Shown piece after piece: positions 48,049-60,109 of a stretch of 64,000 nucleotides of DNA. The translations under genes and the position numbers were made by a program. Every line of letters starts with the position of its first letter. The stretch's first letter is position 1. The notes beneath the pieces were generated by a model. The model did not search any database, was not told where the DNA came from, and saw only the letters and a list, made by a program, of their open reading frames with translations. Origin of the DNA: Cordia subcordata. Lineage: Eukaryota; Streptophyta; Magnoliopsida; Boraginales; Cordiaceae. The stretch spans positions 3,270,001-3,334,000 of the forward strand of contig JAPTOF010000010.1 in assembly GCA_028554755.1 (NCBI GenBank), in the 5' to 3' direction.

Positions 48049-48961
48049 CATCCCATGCTACTCTTGCTTTTGACATTGATTCGAAAAGTAAGTTGTGCTA
48101 TGATGTAGCGTTTTATCATGATACGATACGACTTGATACAATATGTCATAATATGATATGATTTGATTGGCGAATACTCGCCTTCTCGTAAAATTTCGGG
48201 ATCCCATTTCATATTTGTTTGAGCTTGTGGGGTATACTCCCCTATCATGTGAGCGCCTGTGGGGGCTTTGTACCCATATCATGTGTGCCAGTAGGGGCCT
48301 TATACTCATCTTTTGATATGGTCATGATTGATCCTTGATTGAGATTTGAGGGCCTTGTACCCTCACCATGGTTTTGTTATGATTAAAATGCTACAGCATA
48401 GTCACAACTCACGTCACATCATATTTTATATACTTTCTTTTACGAGTTAATTCTTGTTATGATTAACATGAATTTTTAATCTATGCGCTCCCATATTTTC
48501 TTAATATCCTCCCGGGAACGTGTTTTCCTTGTTTCCGCTTCCCTATTATTCTGATATCCATATTTGTTCTTTCCTGGGAGAAAGACCCTTACTTACTGAG
48601 CATTTGATTCGCTCACCCTTATATATTTATGTTTTTACAGATGATCACGAGTAAGAGGATGCACGTTTGCGATAGGGAATGACCTTATCTTTATGAGTAT
48701 TTGAGAATTAGATCTTAATGATAAGACACTGTTTTGGTATTTTTGGTCCATGTTAGATGTGCCGATTTGGCGAAAAACTTGTAATTGTTATTTGGAGTTT
48801 TATTACTACATGTTGGAGCTCGTAGTTTTTGTTTCAACAATTTGTGGTATATAGTGCTCTGTTTGCTTATTGAGGTCTTAGTAGCCTTGTGGTTCAAGAA
48901 GTTCACTCTTTTTAGTCTACGGCGTGTCACTTCGTGAGCCTTAAGTTTTTGGGGCGTGACA
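48049..48961 (+). mobile_element. Probable Ty3/Gypsy LTR fragment (3' boundary)
   Basis: The segment has features of Gypsy LTRs of plants: repeated GGGGTATACTCCCCTATCAT-like blocks (48228, 48262, 48297), a TTACTGAGCATTTGATTCGC motif followed by TTTTTACAGATGATCACGAG, and a 3' end AAGTTTTTGGGGCGTGACA at 48943-48961. No primer-binding site or coding part follows, so it is a solo or truncated LTR. The left boundary is approximate. Confidence 0.5.
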
Positions 48962-48990
48962 AAGGTGGTTGGTTCGTATACTACAGCATC

Positions 48991-49560
48991 TTAAGAAACT
49001 CTTGTGAAGACCTCGTGCATAAACTTGCAAGATTCACAGAGGGCCTTTAGAGGCTCAGCTTTAGGCAAGGAGAGCCATTTGCCTTCCTCCAATTTAACCT
49101 CTTCGCTGTTAATCCTTTCCCACTCAAAGCAATGTAATAAAGACGCCAAGGCCAAATCCACCACGCGTTGGGCTAATCCTCAACCAAGACACGACCTTCT
49201 ACCTCTTCCGAATGGCATTAGCTTAAAGGGATCAGCTTCTTTCCCTTCAAACCTCTTCGGCCTAAAAGCTGTTGGATTTTCCCAAAGCCCAAGGTCCCTG
49301 TGAATGGCCCAAGCATTGACCAATAAGATTGTTCCACCTGGAATATTGAATCCTGGCAGTGTACAATCCTTAGATGCTCCATGGGGCAATAACTGAAGCC
49401 CGGCAAGGAACAAATGAAAGGTCTCAGAGACAATGCATTGTAGGTAATCCAATTTGGACAGATCTGCTTCATCTACTAAACAATCGTAACCAACATGAAA
49501 GTCCAACTCATCTCTAACCCTTTTCAATACCTCTGGATGAATTATAAAGGTACTTTTTAT
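48991..49560 (-). pseudogene. CYP81-type P450 exon-2 fragment with a stop after the heme Cys motif
   Basis: On the minus strand from about 49542 the frame reads HPEVLKRVRDELD, DLSKLDYLQCIVSETFHLFL (the ExxR arginine is replaced: ETFH), LLPHGASKDCTLPGFNIPGG, TILLVNAWAIHRD, FRPKRFEG and the heme loop PFGRGRRSCLG. The codon after that Gly is TGA, where CYP81s have Ala. The frame then continues GLAQRVVDLALASLLHCFEW to a normal end at TAA 48991-48993. Exon 1 is missing. It overlaps in content with the other P450 (K-helix region), so it is a second copy and not its lost half. The nearby frame on the plus strand is a shadow. Confidence 0.87.
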
Positions 49561-49749
49561 AAAATGAAACACTAAAGCTTAGCAATATACCAACAAATTA
49601 TTGATTTTACATATATCATCATCTAAATTTAACATATCACTCATGTAAGACGGCTGCTTCAGAGTTGAATAGGAGTCTGCTAACTTTATCTTAACAACCA
49701 CATTTAACATTCAGAGTTGGTTCTTGTAGTATAACATATATAGCATCTC
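49561..49749. other. Spacer between P450 fragment and Copia remnant
   Basis: No feature recognised. Confidence 0.3.
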
Positions 49750-51260
49750 ATGAGAATTCAGAGAAGAGGATATAGCAACTCTCTAAGTCTCTTCATGTCC
49801 TCTCTCAATCTAGGACATCTTGGTTGGATGTGGTCCTTTTCTCTACAGTAGTAGAATTCTCAATCGTCTTCTCTATCTCGAGCTATCTCTGCGAGAATTC
49901 CCTCTTCCAAAACTCCTCTTTCGATTCGAACCTTCAACGATTAATGCTTAATCTCCACTAGGCACACTACTTCTTCCTAACATCCTCTCGTTCTCTCTCA
50001 AGAGCGCAGTCATTTCATTCAGCTCAAGAGTCTTCTTCCCAACGAGGATTAATTGCACGAACCGCTTGTACGACTTCAGCAAGGAAGATAATAGTATGAG
50101 AGCTTGTTCTTCATCCGTAATTCTTTTGTCAGGCTCCTTAACGCTTATGAGCTTGACCACTAACTCATTGAATTTGTTGACGTGATCCTGGATGACAGTT
50201 CCCTCTTCCATCTTGAACAAGTAGAGCTCCATACTAGAACACAATCAATTGATGATAGACTTAGACTCATAAATATTCTCCAACTTGTTAAACACACCGC
50301 TCACCGTCGTCTTATCAATCACATGACATTTAATTTGCGTGCTAAAGCCAATCGAATGGTACTTACGGCTCTTCATTGTAGGGACTTCCATTTCTTATCA
50401 TTGACTTCATCCAATTTCACCTCTTCTAGCACTTTATCAAGGCCTTACCACACCAAAAAATCCTCAATAGCATTCCTCCACAAGTTGAAGTTCATGTTCC
50501 AATTGAACATTGGAATTTCAAACTTCATACCGATCGTCGTCATAGCTCCTGTGTACAAATTCATTAAAACTCAATAATCCAACAAGAAGTTGGCAAAACT
50601 AACCCAAGAAATGGATTCAGGATGTCGAAAAATGGTGGGAAGAACCTCGGTCAATGCGGCCAAATCCCTATAACCCTTCGGTCAACGCTGGTCAACCCCT
50701 CTACTTGACTTTTTGACCACAAACTCATAAAACTTGATATGCTTGTATCTCACAATCCAACCGTCGGATCGTCGTGAAACTTTAGCAGTTTACTCTCCCT
50801 GTCCAGACAAACACACAAGAATAAACGAATCGTCGATCAGACTCCAAGAAAGCCTCCAAACGTGGCCAGTAGATCTGCGAATTTTTGAACTCCTCTTCGG
50901 CCTTTTTTTTTTGTTTTTTGTGCAAACCAGCGTCCTCTCTCCAACCTAGCTCTCAATACCACTTGTTAGGAAATTAGGACGCATAATACATATTCATGCA
51001 GTAGAATTAAAGTACGAATAACGAGAAAAAAATACACATAATTTATCGTGGTTCAACCCTCTACCTACGTCCAAAAAAACCTCTACTAAATAGAAAGAGT
51101 ATAAACTCAATAGGATTTTTTGCACGAATAAAAAAATCTAAACCCTCTCTCACGGTGTTGTTACAATGACCCTCTCTCTCAATCTAGAGCTACTGAAAGA
51201 CACACACTCTACAACTAATGTAAAGGTCCTATTTATATAAGAGACTTCCTTGTCCTATAG
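49750..51260 (-). mobile_element. Ty1/Copia retrotransposon remnant: LTR, PBS and broken gag
   Basis: Read on the minus strand: an LTR part ending CCTAACA at 50964, with a TATATAAATA promoter (about 51231-51240); a primer-binding site TGGTATTGAGAGC (50949-50961) resembling the tRNA-iMet complement; then gag from ATG 50528 (MKFEIPMFNWNMNFNLW, two in-frame stops, MEEGTVIQDHVNKFNELVVK and LLSSLLKSYKRF), and a CCHC-like zinc knuckle (FYYCREKDHIQPRCPRL) near 49820-49870. Protease, integrase and RT are absent. The outer LTR end is not clear; an ...ACA near 51386 is possible. Confidence 0.8.
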
Positions 51261-51400
51261 GGGTTTTTGATTTTATCAATTATTTTATAATTAAGACTCT
51301 TACCATAACTGAAATTTTGACCCTTATTATTATTCTTTCTTAATTTCAATATGAGTTTAGGCTTAGCACTTGAGCCACAACACAACAGTAACAGTACGTT

Positions 51401-52062
51401 TGTCGAAGATGGTTCAAGATGAGTCGAGATCCTGTATTCACTAATGAACACCTTTCCCGATCAAATTTTGGCATCCTTTTCTGGAGACTTAACCTGCCTT
51501 CATTTGAAGTAAGACATTAATTTTGTGGAAATGGGAAAATCAGGTGTTGTAATTGCTTCTAAGTTGAGGCTTAACTCAAATAAATCTATTACATTGGCTA
51601 CTTGCAAAGGTTTAATTTTGAATAGGAGATCCACGGAGTCTTATGATGTTGAGAATCCCATTACAGGGCAAGAGCTGACCCTTCCTGAATTCTCATGTCT
51701 TGCACCTACTCCTGTCGCCGGCATGGCTTTGCTGCGTCTTCAAAAGCAGTTAAGGCGGTCCATGGCTCATGTACTTAACGATGGACGTTATGGAATAATC
51801 AGTGTGGGTGTCGACAAAACATGGAGGCAAGTTGACCGCAAACTTCTATTGCCTTCGATTGGGGAAATTTTGCGTCTCGTTTAGCCATATTCAGCTGGAG
51901 GGTCTGTGCACTAGGCCTTGGAAGGATGTACTCTGACTTTAGATGCTAAAACTGAGACCTTTCAGCTGCATCTGATTCCTGAAGGTTTTGAGAAAAGAGA
52001 ACTATTCTTTCTGGTGATGGGCAACTCCTTTCCTTTCACGTCTCCTTTGCTTATTTAGGTGC
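51401..52062 (+). pseudogene. F-box protein (FBA-type) pseudogene
   Basis: The segment begins CRRWFKMSRDPVFTNEHLSR, the tail of an F-box, in one frame, then moves frame near 51500. The main frame 51525-51881 reads SITLATCKGLILNRRSTESY, DVENPITGQELTLP and IISVGVDKTWRQVD, typical of the F-box-associated domain. It stops at TAG 51882. The same frame then shows YSAGGSVH, a TAG (51912) where the family has Trp, and TLDAKTETFQLHLIPEGFEK, ending at TAG 52059-52061. The F-box N-terminus is lost next to the Copia LTR. Confidence 0.75.
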
Positions 52063-52146
52063 TCATAAACACTTAGAAAGAATCACCTTCTCACATGTTT
52101 TTTATTATTTAAGTACTTATAAGCACCAAATAAGCAAAGCCAAACA
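52044..52146. mobile_element. Short hairpin MITE, copy 2
   Basis: CCTTTGCTTATTTAGGTGCT at the left is inverted in GCACCAAATAAGCAAAGCC at the right. About 100 bp, the same family as 14278-14386 in opposite orientation. It overlaps the end of the F-box pseudogene. Confidence 0.7.
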
Positions 52147-53424
52147 CCCTCTTAGGGGACTTCTTGGTCAAGATTATAGTGGTGTATCGATATATAGAGA
52201 AGTTGGTTTGTAAGCGGCTTGGCCTCCGAGTTGAAAGGAAAAAAAAACCGGTATTGCTTGTTTGATGATCAGCATGGCAAAGGAAAACTCCTTCACTAGT
52301 TTGTGGGCAGAGTTGTCTTCTCGACTGCCATTTATTTCATTTGGCAAGAATGAAACAGTCGCATCTATGGTTCGGGGTTCTGATGAGTGAATGTTTTACT
52401 AGAAGCAATTACATTCATTTCACCCAAAGGCTTTTAGTTCAATTTCTCTTGCAACTGGAATGCTTTCAATTAGTGGATCTAACTGTGTTCTAACTTTGAC
52501 CCAAGAAAAAAAAAAAGTTAGTGGGTCTAACTCTGTTCTCATCAAAGCATAAATTTTTGTTCGGCATTTGCAGTTTTAGTATCAAATAAAAATAATCATA
52601 AAAAATTTTAGATTCAACAAATACAATGTTTTTGACAGGGTGCAAAGGGTTGAAAGGGTGATCCATTTTGGTCAATGGCAATATCCTGACTTGTACCTGC
52701 AACATTTAGGGGTCTCCAATGTAAGTACAAATATACAAATAGCGTTTTTGTGTAAGTTATGGATCGTTGCACTTGTACAGCTTTTTGCAATGTTTGGTTG
52801 TAGTCTTTGAAAGTGGAATGAGATGAATTTCCAGTGGCCAGCCCAAAAAAAAAAAAGAGAGAGACATTTTAATGCATGTTCCAAAATCAATTAAATGCCA
52901 ACTGGTACTTGTCATGAAAGAGTGTGTGTTCTAACTCATAATCTTTTATCAAAATGAGTTACTATTTAACAGTTCCACTCAAAGTCAAGAGAACCAAAAT
53001 CAACTCTTTTTCTCCAGGGGTGAGGAAAAACAAAGTGAATGCAAATACACTATAAATAGATCTTGAAAAATAAGAGGGCAAAAAAACAGTACTAGATTGG
53101 ACGAAGCAACACAGAGACACACACTTATAACATTTGACTTCAAGCCAAGATCAGCCACATTAGTTTCCCAACTTCCACTACCATCCTTAGCACTCCAAAT
53201 CAAATCAAATTAAACTTTATTGAAGTCAGCTACATGAAATTGGTAATACTATTCATTTTTGTTGAGAGTTATTTTCTTTATCCCCTCCTAGGATAACAAG
53301 GGATTAATATACATCAAAAGAAAAATATTTCAGCAAATGTTTGGCATTTCTCAGATTTGATATTTGAGCATTTCTGATTTTCTCTAGTTGTACATTCATC
53401 CTCTATAATTGTCAGAATTCGCAT
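52147..53424. other. 3' flank of the IQD gene and spacer
   Basis: No gene recognised. Contains ordinary T-rich sequence and a probable IQD 3' UTR near 53200-53424. Confidence 0.4.
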
Positions 53425-55225
53425 TTAGTACCTATTTCCTTGAACCTGCGAAGCAACAGCAATACAGAAAAGGAATCAAATGCTGTACAAATTTCATGTT
53501 AAGCTAATATCTGCAAAATGCAATCCTGCAGTTTCTTTTGTAACACTAAAGATCACATAGAGATTACTTACCTCAAATCCAACAAGAGATCTGCAGTAGT
53601 TAGTATTCGTAAGAACAGTGTTAGTTGATCCACATTCACTTCCTTTGAGAGAAACTGTTGATCTGTCAAGCTTTAATGACCAGGGGTATTGGTAATTCTG
53701 AGCATTAGAGCCAATATGTGAAGATGATCGCTGCATCTTCACACTCCTCGGGACATTTCTTCCTTCTATTGATGGTCTACGTCTGCTTGGTTGTCGTTCA
53801 AATGATTCAGGACGTTGCTTAGGCGCGCTGTGTGATCGGACTTTAGCCCTTGAAGACTCTGTATTGGCCATATAGCTTGGATAGAATGGATACTCATTGA
53901 AGGGGGACTCTGCGTACTCTGATCTGGCATAACTGAATGGACCTCGGTCAGGGTCAGGTTTTGATATGGCAGAGTAGTATGGAGGACTGCTTTGTGCTGT
54001 GTCGAATGAGTATTCCTCAAAATGACCACTGCATGCTCTTGGACTCAGATCTGTTATTGCTGATGGTGCTGGTGAAATGTGTTGCCTTTCTTGCTTTAAG
54101 CTTGTGCGATGAGTGGAAATCCTATGTTCAATTCGCTCTGTCTGTCCATGGTTTGGGTAGGTGTTTCTGCCCTTTGTGCTTCCCTTCCATTCACCAAGAT
54201 CCACTTCCACAATCTTAACATTCTCTTCCATGCCTCTATCAAAGTCCTAATGCACATTGAGCATATGGCAGATTATTAGCAAATAATCCTGAAAAACTTT
54301 CTTTATCTATCAAACAGATCAGATTACAATCAAAGAAAAACAGAAGGAACTGTTTTTCCACTTGAATATAGTTAACTCTGCATATTGTTAATCAGCCATC
54401 TGGGGAGGATCTGCAATTGCTCGCGTGAAAGAAAAGAATGAGACTTACTTGATACAAGTGCCTGGACCTATTTTCGTGTGTGGATTTTCTGTAATTGAAT
54501 TGCCTCTGATTGTTGTTGATTTTTGATTCTTCGGCCATCCAAAGCCTTTGAGCGCGAGCTCTCGTCTGAGCTGTCACCAATGCCTGTATACATCTGAGAG
54601 TAGCAGCTGCCTGTTTCCTGATCAAATGTCCCCTCACCAATGCCTGCAACTTCACCAGTCCCCTCAATGCATTCAGAGCTTTTCTTGCCTGAGGCAAAGA
54701 CAAAACAGGTTGAGTAATCCATATTTATGTCATACAATTCAAGCTCCAATCGAAAAGTAACTGAAATACCAAGTAACCGCGATAATTAGACTGAATCTTG
54801 ATGGCTGCAGCCTCTTCAACTGCAGTAGCTCTTCCTGAGGCAGCAGTAGTTAGTTGAATCACAGCAGCAGCGGCCTTTGCTGCCGCCACAGCAGCATTGG
54901 CAGCAGCCACCGCGAAGGCGTGCTTCTTGTCATCATCGTCTGATTCCAACAACAACGCATGTTGACCTGGTGGTAGGGTGGTCGCACCATTGATGTCTCT
55001 GGATTTCAAATCCTGCCCTGGCTCTGATGTTGATGATCTTCGAAAGCTCCACCGCTTTTTCTCCTTCGGCGTTGTTGTAGTTGATGATGATGGGGCCGTT
55101 AATGGTGTCGCCGGATGTCCATTGGCAACTTCTGCAGATTCATTCATGATTTTCTTGTCTTTTTCTTTCTCTCTGTCCTTCTTTCCTGTCAAGAAGTTCC
55201 TTATCCACTTGCTAGTTTTCCCCAT
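53425..55225 (-). CDS. IQD-family calmodulin-binding protein, 4 exons
   Basis: Exons 55225-54770, 54688-54449, 54246-53572 and 53445-53425; all introns GT-AG; 1392 nt, 463 aa. The start [16 protein letters not shown] is the family's N-terminus (an in-frame GTG three codons upstream is not used). An Ala-rich stretch ([19 protein letters not shown]) leads to the IQ67 domain at about 137-200: [16 protein letters not shown], then [16 protein letters not shown], then [15 protein letters not shown], three IQ-type repeats with the intron inside the first, as is conserved. The C-terminal half is Ser/Pro/Arg-rich and basic with [24 protein letters not shown] DUF4005 motifs ending [18 protein letters not shown]. 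The last exon codes only VQGNRY. IQDs bind calmodulin and often microtubules, acting as scaffolds in growth and shape control. The specific IQD number is not assigned. Confidence 0.92.
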
Positions 55226-56879
55226 CTTTTCCACTATCTCCTAAACTGCTGTTCTATCAATAATGAATCTGAAAGATAAGAAAGCAACAAATGAGATTTG
55301 TACTCCCCCTAGTCTCTTCCTCTTATGTATGATCAGTTGCTTTCAACACCATAATGGTACTTGTTATAGAGGCAGATTTTAATTGCAGCCCCCTCTTTTT
55401 CTTTTGGCAGGACTTAAATTTTGTTTTAATGTTCGATTATCTGCTTATAAAAAGCGGATGTATATAGAGAATAATGGGTGTTGTAACACTGCCCGACTCT
55501 AAAATTCTTCTAAACATATATGTACTAAACTTGGAAAATCAATTGACCCCTATGGAAATACGAAAAAAAAATCGTATATGATTATTAAATTGTGTACGCA
55601 ATAATCTTACTATAGAAAATTTTAAAATTTGTCGTGCTTACTTAAAGTACTCTTATCATATAATATGTAATGTACCACTTGGTGTTCATTATTAGATAGA
55701 GGCCCGGTGTAATATTAGAAGAAGAAACTGAAAGGAAACATCCCAATGAAGATTATGGAAAGGTATTGATTCCTTGCCCTGTGATTGAGCACTTTCTTTT
55801 TGCATACCAATGTTGTCCTTGGAAATAGTCTTATTACAACGTGGCAAACAAGGTTAATTTGGTAATTAGATTATTATAGTGGTCAATAATGGACTAGGAA
55901 GAATCAAGAAACCATGTGAAATCAGGTCAAAGAACATGCCTAATCCGTGTAAAATACTCTTGCCAAGGTGGGAAGATTTTTTTTTCCTACTTCAATTGTG
56001 AGGTGCCGGGGGGGGGGGGGGGTTGGGGTTTTGTGGAGAAATATATTGAGAGGTTTGTGGGGTCATTGCTTGTGGCATTAGGACATGATGATCCTGTCCC
56101 AGCTGTTGATCCCTTTACTGTCCTTTATTACAATTTACTCATGATCCAAGAAAGGTCATATCTATACTAAGCCGATGATAGAAGCAATGAATGGACTCAT
56201 TTTTTCTTTCAATATTATTCTTGTTAGAAAATATTTAAGATACGTATACAAGACATTGAGTTATTTTAATCCTCTTATCTTTTTTTAGGATATAAAAATT
56301 AATGTCATTCATTCATTTTATCGTTTTACGTGTTACACGTTTCTTCTTGACTCTATCCCTTAATGCCAAGATACAATTGCTAAACTAGATGCACGAATCA
56401 AAAAATCAGGTCCTACAAGCTATGGGGACATTTGCAGACAGATTATGGATAGTGATGGAAAAAGATTTGATAGCAGTAGGTGGACAGACAAGAAAATTAA
56501 TGTGGAGTTTGAGCTCCTGGCTGAGTATGTACACCATCGTCGATGCACACAAGCTTCTCAAATTGAGTACCAAAGGATTAGCAACACGATGGAATTTCAT
56601 AATAAATGAGAATTTCCGCAATTAGACTTTCACTTCTTGAGTTCATTTACTATTCACTTTTTTTCCCCTCAACTCTCACCCTAATCAAATTCCCCATTGT
56701 CAATAGGATTTGAACTTACATTGTCCCTCTCAAATCCTCGACCATTTAAAGTACTCATTAGTCTTTCAGTTGTTATTTACTTATAGTTGATGTGAGACAT
56801 TATTCATTTTTATAGTGGTTTAGTCGGGATATATTCTATACATATCCACAAAAACTTAAAATCTTGTTATAATGATGTG
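55226..56879. other. IQD upstream region and spacer
   Basis: Promoter side of the IQD gene, then AT-rich DNA with a 15-G run (56008-56022). The plus-strand frames at 55916-56170 and 56389-56625 have no recognisable family. Confidence 0.4.
56008..56022 (+). repeat. G15 homopolymer
   Basis: Fifteen uninterrupted G followed by TTGGGG, rare in this AT-rich DNA and able to form a G-quadruplex. Confidence 0.85.
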
Positions 56880-57800
56880 ACGTCACAGCATTAATGTTAC
56901 CAATGTTATTGAATCCACCTATTGATGATTTACTAAGTTAAGCAACAGAAAACACATTTAAATTGATCAGAAACTAGGCAATTCGGTATGTGAAGTATTT
57001 GCTATACACAGGATTTGACAAAAGGATCAACTTTTAAAATTAATTATTGTATACACAATTTTATTTTTTACGTTTAGAAAAAGTTACTTTCATATTCAAA
57101 CTCGTAACATTTACTTGACATAAATGTTATAGATAAGTACAAGATCAATACAGCATAGTTCATGTTTTCTTATCGAGTGAATCATCACAGGGTACATTAA
57201 TGGTATCAATGTTATTGAATCTGCCTATTGATGATTTACTATGTTTAGTAGCAGAAAACACATTTAAATTGATTAGAACTAGGCAATTCAGTGTATCAAG
57301 TATTCGCTATACACAAGATTTGACAAAAGGATCGACTTTTAAAATCATTAATTATACGCTATTTTATTTTAGGCATTCAGAAAAATTATTTTCACATTCA
57401 AGCTCGGGAAGTTCTCATGACATAAATGTAATGAAAAAGTACAAGATCGTACAGCGTGGTTCATGTTTGCTTATCGAGTGAATCATCACCCGGTACATTA
57501 ATGGTACCAATGTTATTGAATCTACCTATTGATAAATTACTACGTTAAGTGGTAGAAAACACATTTATATTGATTAGAATTAGGCAATTTGGTATACCAA
57601 GTATTCGCAATGCACGAGACTTGACAAAAAAGATCGACTTTTAAAATCATTTATTACACTCAGTACTACTTTTACACGTTTAGAAGAAGTTATTTTCACA
57701 TTCAAACGTATAACATTGAAATGACATAAATGTAAAGGATAAGGACAAGATCAATACAGCGTGGTTCGCGTTTTGTAATCGAGAGTGAATCATCACAAGG
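56880..57800. repeat. Three-copy tandem array, ~303 bp unit
   Basis: Units begin near 56885, 57188 and 57488. Each shows ACATTAATGGTAYCAATGTT-like start, CTATTGATGATTTACTA, AGAAAACACATTTAAATTGA, TTTGACAAAAGGATC, CTTTTAAAAT, CATTCAAACTCG and GATAAGTACAAGATC, then GAATCATCAC at the junction (57180, 57480, 57788). Identity is visibly high but below 90 percent in places. The frame at 57200-57481 is a product of one unit. Confidence 0.85.
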
Positions 57801-60109
57801 TACATGAGATTTGAAGAGATGTTGACCAGAACTATACATATTTGTAACTTTATTGATACTATATAGTGTTTAATATATGACAAAGATAAGTTGGCAATCA
57901 CATGGTTTGTTTCCTCGATTTCTTTATCAATGTTTGGTCTATAGAAACGGTACCGTGTAGCTACATGTTCATCGACTCTTTCCAGATCTTGATGATGGTG
58001 AATCACATTTTTCCTTTTCAACATTTACTTTGTTATGTTTAGGTCTTTTTTTTTTTTTTTTGTAAAATTTCGATTTAGGCTAGCCTAAATTTAGTTTTAT
58101 CCATTAACGAAATATCTTGCCCATTTGCTCTATTGTATTTCCAAAATCCTTTTATGTAAGCAAGATTATAATATAAACTTCAAAATAATTATCTTGGTTT
58201 GTATAAGTGAGAATGTCATTTCCTCCCCTGCATTCACAAGGCCTTACTTTATTATTTTATTCATATTCTTTGAGGACATTAAATTTTGCCAAATAAAACC
58301 TTAGACTAAAGATGTTGTCACCTTCTTGTTTTCTATTGAACCATTTAATTCTACTTTATTATACTTATTTTTTTGGACTAAATAGTCACAAAAAAAGTAA
58401 CGTATTAGTCTAAAATAAGATCAAGTTCTATATTGAATGTATACATATGAATAGGAAATATAAAGATTTTAAAGTGGATTTAATTTTTTCTCTAATTTCA
58501 CACATAACTCGAAGTTTGTGTAATAGGTTATTTTTTATCTTTTCTTCTTCATTCTTTGATGTTTAAACTTTTGATGACTATTAAATTATTTCATTATAGA
58601 TTCTTTTTGGGATAATTTTATTGAATTATTTTTTTGCATTTGATTTTTTTCCTAAATAAATAAAATACTATGTCGACATATACATTAAAGAGATCGACAA
58701 ATAATTTATCATTTATTAATATTGGTTGAGATTAAACTCCAAAGACATGAGTTTAATTTTTTCAGTGAACAGATTGGGATTTTCATTTCTTGGTCTCCTA
58801 AGTGGAACCATGATATCTGTAAGCTTATGGAATGAGTCTCATCATGCAGGCACCACTCCATACACCTATTCAGACATTCTGTACTCAGAGAATTAGACCC
58901 TTACATTTATAATATTATATTATATTATACTATATTTTATATATATATATATTGTAAATGTGTGTGTGTGTGTGTGAATTAATGGTTGACTACTGATTGC
59001 ATCATTAACAAAATGTAGCAATAATGGATCAATTATAAAATGAAGGCAAGCATCGTCTGCTATGTGCTTACCACATGGATTGCATTAATTAAAAATCTGC
59101 ATGTTGATATTGCATGGTTGGATCTATTAGTTTCTTTTCTGTTAATTAGTACGTCTAATCGTGTTCTATTTGTTGCATGCCACATGCTTTGGTTCTTTTG
59201 ATTAGAATCATAGAATGGTGATTTTGTCTCTGTCTATAAGTGGATCTTTCTTTTCTTTTCTTTTCTTTTTTTCTAGATCGTTCACCAATATATAAATGAG
59301 AAATGTTAATTTTTTTTTCTCATCACTTATTTATTATTTTCTATGCTGTGTCTGACTAATTGATATATTTAGTTAACAAATTGTACTTCTTCTTTTATTT
59401 GGACATTCTAACTAAGTGTAAATATAAAAGGTGATAAATGAATAATATAACACGTTTAGGTTAAATCATTCTCACTATTCTTTCAAATCTGTTAGTTTGA
59501 AATACTTTAACATGATGGTTAAAGCTACAATTGACTCCGGGTCTTGTTTGTCAAACCATTCGATACTTGGTACCGTTACGATCCTGGTTCCGAGTAGATG
59601 GACGTTGTATATTTACTTGTAAAAAATGGATTTAAGGTGAATGAGAAATAGCAATTAAAGTTATGTAGTTAACAAGTTTGATTGCTTAGATTGGATATGT
59701 GTAGAATGAAATCCCACATAGAAAGTTTGTGAAGTTTTTGCTCAATTTATATATAGAAGCCTTTATGGGTTGGGCCAACAAGGCATATATAGGGAACTAT
59801 GCATAGTGGGCATTATAATAAAAACTACTACATGCGCGCGCATGACACGTCCTGGTCCGGGGACGTGGAGCAAGGCAGGGCGGGAGTTTTCACTCCGAAT
59901 ATTTTTTTTTTGGGCAAATTCTTATTCACCAACAGGTAAATTTACAAGTCTCACAACGGAAATCTGGTTGAATGCCTGACTTTATTATTGTGCACGTTGG
60001 AGAGCATTCTGGAAACGTGGTTTTGACTAGCTGCTGAGTGGAGCTGTTACAAGCTGGATTAGTGGGTATTTTATAGGAGTCTTTATTTCCCTGGTTTTAT
60101 AGCAAACCT
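57801..60109. other. AT-rich region
   Basis: No gene supported. It holds a T17-type run near 58048, (TA)n(GT)n at 58920-58976, a TTTTC repeat at 59249-59270 and, near 59710, ATCCCACATAGAAAGTTTGT, weakly like the 7152-element end. Confidence 0.4.

Noticed and set aside
43672..49560. One P450 gene split by insertion of the 45-49 kb region
   Set aside because: The 3' fragment lies upstream of the 5' fragment in the direction of transcription and the two overlap in the K-helix region, so they are separate copies.
56389..56625. 78-codon ORF with a mirrored antisense ORF
   Set aside because: No domain recognised in any frame of either strand.
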